The notes under the pieces are model-generated. The model ran no database searches and had not been told where the DNA came from. It worked only from the letters and a program-made list of their open reading frames with translations. Below are positions 1 through 7,002 of a stretch of DNA of 44,282 bases, in pieces. Numbering within the stretch: the first letter of the stretch is position 1; each line of letters opens with the position of its first letter. The position numbers were made by a program, and so were the translations under genes. Source of the DNA: a virus; the IMG/VR virus record IMGVR_UViG_3300035670_000419, positions 1 to 44,282 of that record. One strand, given 5' to 3'.

Positions 1-169
1 GGTATTCCTTCAAGAAATACTGAAGGCCAGCGAAAACAACCTTTTTAGTGCCAGTTCTCCGAGTGGAGCGAGCGGTGAGGTTACTGAAAATAATCTCAGT
101 GCCTTTAGGATATTGGTGAATATGGCCTACTTTGTAGCCATCGATTAGAGTTGCTGGATTTACTTGCAT
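1..169 (-). CDS. nadV: Nicotinamide phosphoribosyltransferase homologue (NadV/NAMPT-like), N-terminal part only
   Basis: Only the first 56 codons are in the window; the rest lies beyond the left edge. The ATG at 169 opens a frame containing NPATLIDGYKVGH, QYPKGTE and FSNLTARSTR. These match the N-terminus of the NAMPT/NadV family, which is usually about 460-500 residues and makes NMN from nicotinamide and PRPP. In phages the same fold also occurs as Namat, which joins nicotinamide to ADP-ribose pyrophosphate to give NAD+ directly (NARP1 pathway). The gene follows the Prs-like gene after 29 nt, with no clear Shine-Dalgarno, so the two are probably co-transcribed and act on the same pathway. 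Family membership is clear; NMN-forming versus NAD+-forming activity cannot be decided from this fragment. Confidence 0.9.
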   Translation of the reverse strand, partial: MQVNPATLIDGYKVGHIHQYPKGTEIIFSNLTARSTRRTGTKKVVFAGLQYFLKEY

Positions 170-198
170 GACGTATGATACTCTAAGTTTTGAAAAAG

Positions 199-984
199 TC
201 AAGCGAAAAGATCCATTACGACAACATTTTCTGGGAAGTCGAAATTCGCTTGCGAGTTTGTAGTGTAGATTTTATGGAATTTTTCAGCAAGTGCTGTAAT
301 CCCGTTCCTTTCCGAATCAACGTGGGCAACAAAAAGGTCGATCTTTTTGGCCCCTTTCGAAGCCATCTCGTCGTAAAGTCCCGCGAAAGTTCCACCCATT
401 GCGCAAACATCATCAAAGATAACGTAGTGGAGATCTGGGTCAAGTTCCTGAGGAACTTCAATCTTTAGGATTTTTCCGTCGCTTACGTCACGGATTTTAT
501 TTGCCTGAAGAAATTGAGTTTTAAATTTCTCTGCGATTTTAAATGTTCGCTTCGATGCTCCTGCGTCTGGTGCTACAGATACGTCCCATTTTTCGATGAG
601 TCCGCTCAGAATAAACATTTCTACTAGATCCTGCAACTCTACAGTGTAGACGTTATTGATAAGGGCGGGGGTTACATCAGAGTGGGGACAGAGGATTTGA
701 ACGAGATCAAAACCCAAGCTATTTAAAATATCCGTGTAAACCTTGATCGAAAAAGGTTCCCCTTCGTTACAGATACGATCTTGGCGACTGTAGCGGACAT
801 ACGGAAGCAGAACTCCCATTTTTGCCAATGGATTACTCCGTTTCAAAGCGTCTTTCTGAAGAGCTAGTTTAATGAGGTCTCCGTCTTGGCAATTAATTAA
901 GATTGCTCCCTCATTATCCTTAAAATTCGACTGGCAGTGATAGCTCCCATCTGGGAACTTAAATTCTTTTCTGAAGTTTTCCAT
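199..984 (-). CDS. prs: Phage ribose-phosphate pyrophosphokinase homologue (Prs-like; possibly ADPR-PP synthetase Adps)
   Basis: A 261-residue protein of the PRPP synthetase family, which transfers pyrophosphate from ATP to ribose 5-phosphate. Visible motifs are LLPYVRYSRQDR (about 59-70), CPHSDVTPAL (99-108), VAPDAGASKR (137-146) and the PRPP-binding loop VIFDDVCAMGGT (188-199). It is shorter than bacterial Prs (about 315 residues). I start it at the ATG at 984: a longer frame from a TTG at 1017 would use the promoter's own -35 box as its first codons. The -10 box ends 6 nt before this ATG, so the mRNA should be leaderless. The next gene is the NadV homologue. Together they could make NMN from ribose-P and nicotinamide, or act as the Adps/Namat pair that rebuilds NAD+ from ADP-ribose and nicotinamide. 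Confidence 0.9.
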   Translation of the reverse strand: MENFRKEFKFPDGSYHCQSNFKDNEGAILINCQDGDLIKLALQKDALKRSNPLAKMGVLLPYVRYSRQDRICNEGEPFSIKVYTDILNSLGFDLVQILCPHSDVTPALINNVYTVELQDLVEMFILSGLIEKWDVSVAPDAGASKRTFKIAEKFKTQFLQANKIRDVSDGKILKIEVPQELDPDLHYVIFDDVCAMGGTFAGLYDEMASKGAKKIDLFVAHVDSERNGITALAEKFHKIYTTNSQANFDFPENVVVMDLFA

Positions 985-989
985 AATGA

Positions 990-1017
990 AATGTAACACT
1001 CTTTCCGAGTTTGTCAA
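990..1017 (-). promoter_or_regulatory. Sigma70-type promoter of the prs-nadV unit
   Basis: TTGACA at 1017-1012, 16-nt spacer, TACATT at 995-990, preceded by GTGT as in three of the other promoters. The ATG of the Prs-like gene begins 5 nt after the -10 box, so transcription should start at or within a base of it. The same design recurs at 4337, 13959, 27615 and 34876. Confidence 0.7.
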
Positions 1018-1026
1018 GAAGTTTTT

Positions 1027-1554
1027 TCAAACGCTCTTAAATGGTTCGTCCAAAATCAAATTAACAAATTTTATTATCCTTTTATAAACCTTTGAGTTTG
1101 TCGTAAACCCAAATCTTTCCGTGGCAACTTCTTTAATGTAGGTTTTTAGATCAGTTCCCATTTCGGCAGATCTCGCCTTGAGGTCGCAGCAAAACTCGGC
1201 AAGCTGCAAGTCATTCATTTGGCTAATACCACCTACAAAATATTGAGGGTGGTGATCGTTTGTTTGCTGATGTTGGTGTATGGCTGTTTTGAGTAAAGGA
1301 TCGGAGTTCTCTCTGTGTAAGGATTCCCACTCGATTCCTTCAAACTTAGAAATGTCATGTCGTCTCACTCGCTGAATCAATCTCCGAGCGAAATCCAAAT
1401 CTGCTTTAGATTCCGCGTGATCAATAATTCTCTCCGCTAGTTTTTCTGCTACAGAGTTTACATTGTTGATGTGATCTAAAACAGAAAACAATCGTCTCCG
1501 ATATGAATCCTTTTCCTCTAGGGAGGGTTTTTTACAAACTGTTTCCTCGCTCAT
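1027..1554 (-). CDS. DUF5662-like phage protein (probable HD-like helical fold)
   Basis: A 175-residue protein rich in His and Glu. Helical N-terminal half, RRHDISKFEG near residue 68, then HQHQQTNDHHPQYF near residue 93 and LAEFCCDLKARSAEMG near residue 118. This spacing of HD, HHP and a C-D-x-x-A-R-S segment is what I recall for the DUF5662 family of phage and bacterial proteins, which resembles metal-dependent HD hydrolases. The substrate is unknown. The gene overlaps the zinc-protein gene upstream by 23 nt and ends 10 nt before the prs promoter, placing it at the end of the unit that begins with the macrodomain gene. Family call is from motif memory. Confidence 0.65.
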   Translation of the reverse strand: MSEETVCKKPSLEEKDSYRRRLFSVLDHINNVNSVAEKLAERIIDHAESKADLDFARRLIQRVRRHDISKFEGIEWESLHRENSDPLLKTAIHQHQQTNDHHPQYFVGGISQMNDLQLAEFCCDLKARSAEMGTDLKTYIKEVATERFGFTTNSKVYKRIIKFVNLILDEPFKSV

Positions 1555-1750
1555 TTAGTCTATCTAGTCTCTCCGAATCTAAGCAGTATTCACAAAACCA
1601 TACGAGAAGCACACTCGCGGAGTCTTTTCTTTCAGGTTCTATTTTAGTCTCTTTTACCTTTAGCAAGGAGTGAGTTGTCACTTCTCCACAGTGTTTGCAC
1701 TGGAAAGTTTTTTTGTCAGAGTATTTTTCGAGAACCCTTCCGATCCTCAT
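1532..1750 (-). CDS. Small zinc-ribbon protein, function unknown
   Basis: A 72-residue protein with two Cys pairs: CKHC near residue 18 and CEYC near residue 53. Such a pair-of-pairs normally binds one zinc ion. The gene starts with an ATGA overlap on the end of the RNA ligase gene and runs 23 nt into the DUF5662-like gene, so it is probably translated by coupling. The spacing of the Cys pairs, with a basic linker between them, would fit a nucleic-acid or protein adaptor. I do not recognise a named family. Confidence 0.7.
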   Translation of the reverse strand: MRIGRVLEKYSDKKTFQCKHCGEVTTHSLLKVKETKIEPERKDSASVLLVWFCEYCLDSERLDRLNERGNSL

Positions 1751-2988
1751 GACAACACTTCCTCCCCTTTGTCGAGGGCTTCAGTTTCCTTAAGTAGGAA
1801 TCTGCTAGACTTAAATTTAAAAGCGTCAAAAGTCAGACCTTCTTTTCTAATAACTACGCCCTCTTCAGGAACGACGTTCTTACAAAGGAAGCAGTCTTTC
1901 TCATTAAATTCTTCTTTGAGCTTTTGCGCCCAACCTTCCCTCCAATTTTCGACAGAAGTATCAACTCCTCTTAGTTTGCAATAATCTTCAACAGTTCCAG
2001 TAAAGAATTGTGGACAGTATTTCAAACCAAACTTGTTACAAAACTCTTTGATTTGAGCATTGGAATATTCGAAAGTTAAACCTTCTGGGCTAGTATATGT
2101 GATTCTATAAACATAGACTTCATTATAAGGGGCTGTTACAGAATCTTTGTCGCAACCGTAATCATAACCACTTTGAATGACCCCGCCAGTTTTATTGAAT
2201 CCAACAATCTCTCCATAGATTGCCATACCATTTCCTAGAAGTTTTTCTAAGTGGGCGGTAGAGTCTAGCCAAAGGTCATACTTATCCTTTTTCGCTCTAA
2301 GGATTTTCTTTCTGCTAGAAACTACAAATTTATACTTTGGAGTCAAATTAAACTTCCAAAATTTTCTTTTAGCAAGAACTTTTCTCGCAGTGAAAGAAGT
2401 TCCGTGCAGTTTGTAAGAAATAGAGATAAGGTCGCTTAGTTCGAACTTACTAATATTTCGCCCAAAATGAGAAGTATCAATATGGAATTCAAATTGCCCA
2501 TCTACAAATTGCTTTGGGGAGTCAGTATCTGATCCACTTTTAGGTCCTCCAGAATTTCCACCTTCTTTAGGAATAAATTTCTCGCAAATTTCTTGGTCGT
2601 CAATCTCGTTAAAAATATCTCCTTCTTTTAATTTAGAAATATCACAGAAAGTCGAAAGAGAGGTTAGAGGCATAAGCATACCTTCGGAGAACTCACCCCT
2701 TAATTTCATTGCCCTTACTCTACCATTTCTTTCGATGTAGCCTTTCTTCTCCTTATCGAGATTTAACTCGGCATCTTTGTAAATAGAATTTCTGCTCAAA
2801 AAATCATGAGAGATTTTGCTTTCAACGGGGAAATAAACCATCAATCCTTCGGTTGCCGAAAGGTCAGTGATAACGTTATTTAAGTTAACGTTCCAGCAAA
2901 GCAGCTTGTCAGCATTGGAATGCTTTCTGGGATTCGAAATGCGGACGATTTGTGCCGCATAGTTTTCAGTAGTAACTTTGAGTTTCAT
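1747..2988 (-). CDS. RNA ligase, DraRnl/Rnl5 (DRB0094) type
   Basis: A 413-residue ATP-dependent RNA ligase. The nucleotidyl-transfer Lys is K193 in YKLHGTSF (motif I). YGEIVGF is a motif III candidate, EEGVVIRKEG fits motif IV and DAFKFKSSRFL motif V. The first 150 residues (ADKLLCWNV, GLMVYFP, VRAMKLRGEFSEGML) match the N-terminal accessory domain of the Deinococcus-type ligases, which seal 3'-OH/5'-phosphate nicks in RNA. I start at the ATG at 2988, which overlaps the stop of the GIY-YIG gene as ATGA; a TTG-initiated extension to 3012 is less likely. In phages such ligases commonly repair tRNAs cut by host anticodon nucleases. Its neighbour is an ADP-ribose-binding macrodomain. Confidence 0.88.
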   Translation of the reverse strand: MKLKVTTENYAAQIVRISNPRKHSNADKLLCWNVNLNNVITDLSATEGLMVYFPVESKISHDFLSRNSIYKDAELNLDKEKKGYIERNGRVRAMKLRGEFSEGMLMPLTSLSTFCDISKLKEGDIFNEIDDQEICEKFIPKEGGNSGGPKSGSDTDSPKQFVDGQFEFHIDTSHFGRNISKFELSDLISISYKLHGTSFTARKVLAKRKFWKFNLTPKYKFVVSSRKKILRAKKDKYDLWLDSTAHLEKLLGNGMAIYGEIVGFNKTGGVIQSGYDYGCDKDSVTAPYNEVYVYRITYTSPEGLTFEYSNAQIKEFCNKFGLKYCPQFFTGTVEDYCKLRGVDTSVENWREGWAQKLKEEFNEKDCFLCKNVVPEEGVVIRKEGLTFDAFKFKSSRFLLKETEALDKGEEVLS

Positions 2989-3800
2989 AAGCTTGTTTTG
3001 ATTATCTCCCAATTTGTTGAATTCAATCTCTCGGGGGTCATTCTGTTATGTTTTGGGTTTTTAGGTTCTGGTATTTTACCTTTATTTATAAATTCTTTAC
3101 AAGTCGAAAGTGCTAATTTTTTAGATTTTACAAAGGAGCAAAATTCCCCTTTTACTTCAAATTTTTCGCCATCTGGCGAAATGAAAGTGTAATTTTTTGA
3201 CCCACCTTTGCTCGCGTAAAGAAACCACTTCTCCTTTGGTAGTGTTGTGCCAGCAGCTTTTCTAAATGCGGACATTTTGGCCTTAGATTCTTCTGTGTGA
3301 GATTTTCCTTCAAATGAATTTTTATTATCTTTCAAGTATCGTTTTTGGCCTTTTGACATTTTAATTCTGCTTTCTTCCGAATGTTTTTTCCCCAAAAAGG
3401 GGTTTGGATGATTTCTGTAATATTCCTTGTTTCTTTCGGATATCTTTTTTTTAAAAATCTCAGATCTAACGAGCCCACTCTGCCCCTCTCCACCATCTGT
3501 TAAGTTTGTTAAAATCCCAGAACCTAAATCACGCCTTCCATACTGTGCAATCAACCCCTTTTCTAAATCAAAGCTCTCAAGTTCAGAAAGTCCCTCTTTA
3601 ATAATTTTATATGGGATCTCTCCAAATTCTTGTAAAATCTTTTTTGAAACACTATTTTTGAGCTTATTATTCCCCGCGATTTTTTGATGGTCTTTAACTC
3701 TCCGATATTTTCTACCCTGATTGTCTACGATCTTACCCTTGCCTATATAAAAGGGTAGTTGATTTCTAGGGTCTATTAAAGCGTAAACATAATATTCCAT
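2985..3800 (-). CDS. Free-standing GIY-YIG homing endonuclease with NUMOD3 DNA-binding motifs
   Basis: A 271-residue protein. The N-terminal GIY-YIG nuclease domain shows YVYALID (about 4-10) and FYIGKG (17-22), a basic RKYRRVKDH segment and NLTDGGEG near residue 98. Two NUMOD3-like motifs follow (GKKHSEESRIKMS near 138 and GKSHTEESKAKMS near 165), then a Lys-rich C-terminal region. This is the architecture of phage homing endonucleases (SegA/I-TevI-like). It sits between the macrodomain gene and the RNA ligase gene and does not interrupt either, but its stop codon overlaps the ligase start (ATGA), so it has inserted into an operon without breaking coupling. The ATG at 3800 has no obvious Shine-Dalgarno. 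Confidence 0.9.
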   Translation of the reverse strand: MEYYVYALIDPRNQLPFYIGKGKIVDNQGRKYRRVKDHQKIAGNNKLKNSVSKKILQEFGEIPYKIIKEGLSELESFDLEKGLIAQYGRRDLGSGILTNLTDGGEGQSGLVRSEIFKKKISERNKEYYRNHPNPFLGKKHSEESRIKMSKGQKRYLKDNKNSFEGKSHTEESKAKMSAFRKAAGTTLPKEKWFLYASKGGSKNYTFISPDGEKFEVKGEFCSFVKSKKLALSTCKEFINKGKIPEPKNPKHNRMTPERLNSTNWEIIKTSL

Positions 3801-3836
3801 GCACTTACATACACGGTCTTGGTCGTGGTGAGAGCT

Positions 3837-4331
3837 TTAAATATTCTTTTCTTTTTGAAATTTCTCAAAATCTATTCTATCGAGATCTCTAACGCAAAAT
3901 TTAATATCTATTGCGTCAGTTCTCCCAAACTTATTAAAAAAAATATCATGCATTACTGAAAAATCCCCACCCCCCAAACCGCAACCAATTTTGTAAGGCA
4001 CCTTTACTACAGAGCCATGGGGTAGCTCCCAAGCTAGTTTAGCTACAATTTTTTCCCAAGCCTCGTAGTTCGTTCTTGACGTTTCCTCAACCCCACCAAT
4101 GTAATATTGACCGTAGGCATTAATTACTTTAATGTCACCACAATCCACAATCTCATAAGTTCCGAGCTTTTCAAAAGCTCCCCTTTCTGTAGCTTTGTCT
4201 GCCAAAGCCGCCTTGGGGTATCTTCGAGCCATCTCTCTCGAAAGCCCGCCATGAATATGAAAGCAGTTCTTCTGCTCCATAAGATAATCCGCCTCCTCAA
4301 GGAAGAGGTCGTTCAAAACGTATTGAATCAT
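3837..4331 (-). CDS. Macrodomain protein (ADP-ribose binding; Appr-1''-p processing type)
   Basis: A 164-residue single-domain protein. CFHIHGGLSREMARRYPKAALADKA (residues 23-47, shown in part as HGGLSREMARRYP), VINAYGQY (69-76), TNYEAWEKIVAKLA (87-100) and VKVPYKIGCGLGGGDFSVM (109-127) match macrodomains that bind ADP-ribose. Family members hydrolyse ADP-ribose 1''-phosphate or remove ADP-ribose from proteins or nucleic acids (as DarG and Poa1p do). It opens a transcription unit: the -10 box ends 6 nt upstream of the ATG, so its message should be leaderless. Downstream come the GIY-YIG, RNA ligase and NAD-related genes. Binding of ADP-ribose is well supported; the actual substrate is unknown. 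Confidence 0.88.
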   Translation of the reverse strand: MIQYVLNDLFLEEADYLMEQKNCFHIHGGLSREMARRYPKAALADKATERGAFEKLGTYEIVDCGDIKVINAYGQYYIGGVEETSRTNYEAWEKIVAKLAWELPHGSVVKVPYKIGCGLGGGDFSVMHDIFFNKFGRTDAIDIKFCVRDLDRIDFEKFQKEKNI

Positions 4332-4336
4332 GGGCT

Positions 4337-4364
4337 ACGATAACCCACAATTCGGTTTTGTCAA
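4337..4364 (-). promoter_or_regulatory. Sigma70-type promoter of the macrodomain-RNA ligase unit
   Basis: TTGACA at 4364-4359, 16-nt spacer, TATCGT at 4342-4337, then 5 nt to the ATG of the macrodomain gene at 4331. Same spacing as the prs promoter. The -10 is a weaker match and lacks the TG extension. Confidence 0.6.
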
Positions 4365-4711
4365 GAAATTTTTAGAACTAAAATTGACGAAGACTCTTTA
4401 TCCCCCATCTCCAAGCAAATAATATCAAAATATCTTGCAAAGTAGAACTTTACTCCATTTTCGTCTACCCCTGTTTCAAATTCGAGAAGGGGATTTATTG
4501 CGTTCTCAAATCTTAAATAATCTGGGGCACTATTTTCCGAAAAGATGGGTCTCTCTGAGAATCTGTGATCCAAAGCCCAGTCATCCCCTTTTGTAAAAAA
4601 GGATAGCTCCCTAGCTTCTAAGAGATTCTCTCCGACTTTTACTTCGTAGCTCCCCTCGTAAGTCTCTGTAAGATAAATAACCTTATCGTCAGTATATAAC
4701 TTCATTTTCAT
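4361..4711 (-). CDS. Hypothetical protein, 116 aa
   Basis: No family recognised. The protein is acidic, with alternating short beta-type segments (VIYLTETYEGSYEVKVG near residue 11, VKFYFARYFDIICLEMG near residue 86) suggesting a small beta-rich or alpha/beta fold. It starts with an ATGA overlap on the gene upstream (stop at 4708) and is the last gene before the macrodomain promoter, whose -35 box overlaps its final codons. Coding is supported by its place in the overlapping operon and by normal composition. Confidence 0.7.
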   Translation of the reverse strand: MKMKLYTDDKVIYLTETYEGSYEVKVGENLLEARELSFFTKGDDWALDHRFSERPIFSENSAPDYLRFENAINPLLEFETGVDENGVKFYFARYFDIICLEMGDKESSSILVLKIS

Positions 4712-4995
4712 TTTAAATAAATTTCTAATAATTCTTTCTCAAACTGTAACTCTTCGTGATTTTTTGCAAACTCTAATGCGCTCTTTAAAAGATCCCTCTT
4801 TAAGGTAAATTTTTCTTTTAATGTATAATTTTTGATTAAGAATAAAATATGTGTTAAGTCTAACAACCAAGCAATTTCTACACCCTTTTCTTTGAAGGCA
4901 TCTCTTAAGGAACACTGTCTGTTTAGAAATCTTTCAATTTTTTCAGGATCTAAATGAAATGTCTCTACTAAAAAATCATTAAAGTTCGTATCCAT
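4708..4995 (-). CDS. Hypothetical helical protein, 95 aa
   Basis: No family recognised. The sequence is Leu/Lys/Glu-rich and predicted to be almost entirely helical (WLLDLTHILFLIKNYTLKEKF in the middle, ending in a Glu-rich helix). It overlaps the sulfotransferase gene by 17 nt upstream and the next gene by 4 nt downstream, so it is part of the same translationally coupled run. It may be a partner of one of these neighbours. Confidence 0.68.
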   Translation of the reverse strand: MDTNFNDFLVETFHLDPEKIERFLNRQCSLRDAFKEKGVEIAWLLDLTHILFLIKNYTLKEKFTLKRDLLKSALEFAKNHEELQFEKELLEIYLK

Positions 4996-5689
4996 ATTTT
5001 TCTGCTAAGATCTCAACGCTCTTTGGAACCGTTTTGCACAATTCGTTTTCACTCATGTTTTCTTTCTTTATTCTTAAGACCCCCGTGTTTAAATTCGGCA
5101 CCCTCTGTAAACCAAGATATTCGAAAGTATCCTGTAATGTCTCGTCTGGATTTTCCACGAAATCTTCTAATTTTACATTAAGTGCAATCTTTTCAGCGTT
5201 CGTAACTTTATTCGCCCAAAAATCTAAAATTTCCTCGTCTGTGTAATTGGGAGCCCAAACTCCAATGTCTAAAAGATTCGACATTTTCTTTACACTTTTC
5301 AGAAAAGATAAAGGATGCCTGACTAATTGAATATATTTAACTTGCCCCAATCTCTGAGCGAAACTTCGGTGATTCTCTTGCAAGTGCTGTGCTGGTTTTT
5401 TATCGCCATAGCAAAGTATATTAGTCTTGTATGCACTTGCTACGTCAAAACTCCTGAGTCTTTCTAACGAGTCTATCAAGGTCTTTTCATCTTTTTTCTC
5501 GGGAGAGTTCCCTAGTAACTCTTTCGTTCTATTCAAGCCCTCTTCCCAGTCTTCCTCAACAGGGGTTCCTAATAACCAATTTACAATATCTGCTTCGTGG
5601 GGGGCATAAAAATTTGGATGAAGATTTAATCCCTTATTGAAGAGAGTCGTTCCACTTCTTTTATTTCCAACAAAAAAACAAAATGTCAT
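4979..5689 (-). CDS. PAPS-dependent sulfotransferase-like protein
   Basis: A 236-residue P-loop protein. FFVGNKRSGTTLF (residues 5-17) is the 5'-phosphosulfate-binding loop of sulfotransferases and LVRHPLSFLKSV (122-133) the 3'-phosphate-binding motif with the conserved Arg and Ser. Members move a sulfuryl group from PAPS to hydroxyls or amines of sugars, lipids or proteins. The length is near the family minimum. It overlaps the beta-propeller gene by an ATGA. Glycosyltransferase genes a few kb upstream in the same unit suggest a glycan as the acceptor, but the sequence does not show which. Sulfotransferases are uncommon in phages. Confidence 0.82.
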   Translation of the reverse strand: MTFCFFVGNKRSGTTLFNKGLNLHPNFYAPHEADIVNWLLGTPVEEDWEEGLNRTKELLGNSPEKKDEKTLIDSLERLRSFDVASAYKTNILCYGDKKPAQHLQENHRSFAQRLGQVKYIQLVRHPLSFLKSVKKMSNLLDIGVWAPNYTDEEILDFWANKVTNAEKIALNVKLEDFVENPDETLQDTFEYLGLQRVPNLNTGVLRIKKENMSENELCKTVPKSVEILAEKYGYEL

Positions 5690-6456
5690 ACAACTAAAAT
5701 ATCGTAAATTTCTTTTTTATCTTCAAATTCTATCAAATCATATAGTCCACCTTCTTCGTTAATAAGAAGAATCTTTGCTCCTAGTCCACTTTCTTCCCCA
5801 TTTCTAGATTGGCTTACCCCAATCAGAAGTTTGTCACCTAGTTTTGCCAAACCTCTTGTGTAACCATCTAATTGTGTAATCGGCTCAAAATTCTTATATA
5901 GTTTAGAGAGCTTGCTCTCTAGGAAATAAACATCTCCACCTACCGCAAGAAGCGAATGGGGGTGTTTTAAACCTTGGATTTTTAAAGATTCCTTACTTTG
6001 AATATTTCCATTTTGAGATTCTGCCTTACTTAACTCAGATTCTCCAAATCCAGAAAAAAGAAGTTCTCCTTCAAAAAAACAGATTGAATTCAAATGAATT
6101 GAGTCCCCACCCCTTCCGGCTTTAAGAACCTCTTTGGGAGCGCCTTGCAAAAAACCGTTTTTGTATTCAATGACCTCTATAGAATCATCTGACGTGTTTA
6201 CTACAAAAAGTTGATTTCCGTTAAACGCCATCGAATGAATGTCTTGAAGTCCGCTACCGTAAGTGTTTTCTAATTCTAATTTTGTGTTGAGTTGTAATAT
6301 TTCTACCCCATTCCTTGCAAGGAAAATTTTTCCATCCTTTTCTGCTATTCCGGTGATACTACCACCAATAGTGACAAACCTAACTTCCGTTAGATCGTCA
6401 TTCAATACCGCTAGGTTATCTCTGCTTTTAGAATTGCAGAAAGAAACGAGTATCAT
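5686..6456 (-). CDS. Beta-propeller protein, DUF4915/TIGR03032-like
   Basis: A 256-residue protein built from repeated beta-strand blades: GKIFLARNGVEIL near residue 43, HSMAFNGNQLFVVNTSDDSIEVI near 74 (given here as HSMAFNGNQLFVVN), HLNSICFFEGELLFSGFG near 121, HPHSLLAVGGDVYFLES near 163 and GYTRGLAKLGDKLLIGVS near 197. The HSMAF, LNSICF, HPHSL and YTRGLA phrases resemble the DUF4915 / TIGR03032 family, for which no biochemical activity is established. No signal peptide is evident. The gene is coupled to the sulfotransferase gene by an ATGA overlap, so the two products may work on the same substrate. The DUF assignment is from motif memory. Confidence 0.65.
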   Translation of the reverse strand: MILVSFCNSKSRDNLAVLNDDLTEVRFVTIGGSITGIAEKDGKIFLARNGVEILQLNTKLELENTYGSGLQDIHSMAFNGNQLFVVNTSDDSIEVIEYKNGFLQGAPKEVLKAGRGGDSIHLNSICFFEGELLFSGFGESELSKAESQNGNIQSKESLKIQGLKHPHSLLAVGGDVYFLESKLSKLYKNFEPITQLDGYTRGLAKLGDKLLIGVSQSRNGEESGLGAKILLINEEGGLYDLIEFEDKKEIYDILVV

Positions 6457-7001
6457 TTTTTAATCTCAACTTCTAGGGAGTCAATGAATTTTGGCATCGA
6501 ACTTTCGATTCCTTTTGCTGAACTATTTACAACAATTTTATATCTTCCCTTTTCTTCCTTAATTTCGGCATTCTCTTTCGTGATTACCGGAGGTGAGTAA
6601 ATATTGATAAACCTTTCGAAAGTGTCTTTTACACTTTGCGGAATTTCTTTAATTTCCTCAACGATATCTTCAACCACTTCTTTTACGTCTTTAATAAATT
6701 CTTCTACACCCTCCTTGATATCTTCAAATTTCTCAAAGGTCCAGTCTGTTGTTTCAAGCTTATTTGCCACATTTTCTACGATCTCTTTCGTTTCGGTTAA
6801 AACAGTCACAACCTCTTTTGCAGCTTCCTCAATCCCTCCGAATGGGACTACTTTTGTGGGTCCCTCTTTTTCTACATTAGGGAATCCATTTAAAACTTCC
6901 AAATTTTCTTTTTGATCTACCTTAGATTTTTCCACCTTTTTCTTTTGGGCTTGCTTTGTGGTAATTTTCTTTACAACCTTTTTATCTGTTTTCTTTTTCA
7001 T
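6453..7001 (-). CDS. Lys-rich coiled-coil protein, 182 aa
   Basis: The first 30 residues are strongly basic (KKKTDKKVVKKITTKQAQKK), followed by an acidic helical region (about 57-135) with heptad-like Val/Ile/Leu spacing (EEFIKDVKEVVEDIVEEIKE) and a short C-terminal beta-like tail (GRYKIVVNSSAKG). The opposite charges of the two parts suggest a nucleic-acid-binding tail joined to a coiled coil for self-assembly. No family recognised. It lies 1 nt after the NADAR gene and overlaps the beta-propeller gene by 4 nt. Confidence 0.7.
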   Translation of the reverse strand: MKKKTDKKVVKKITTKQAQKKKVEKSKVDQKENLEVLNGFPNVEKEGPTKVVPFGGIEEAAKEVVTVLTETKEIVENVANKLETTDWTFEKFEDIKEGVEEFIKDVKEVVEDIVEEIKEIPQSVKDTFERFINIYSPPVITKENAEIKEEKGRYKIVVNSSAKGIESSMPKFIDSLEVEIKK

Positions 7002-7002
7002 C

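Noticed and set aside
190-468. Plus-strand open frames here and throughout the window
   Set aside because: They lie opposite strong minus-strand genes, have no family resemblance and no promoters or ribosome sites.
984-1017. Extended N-terminus of the Prs homologue from TTG at 1017
   Set aside because: These codons are the promoter itself; family alignment begins with the ATG at 984.
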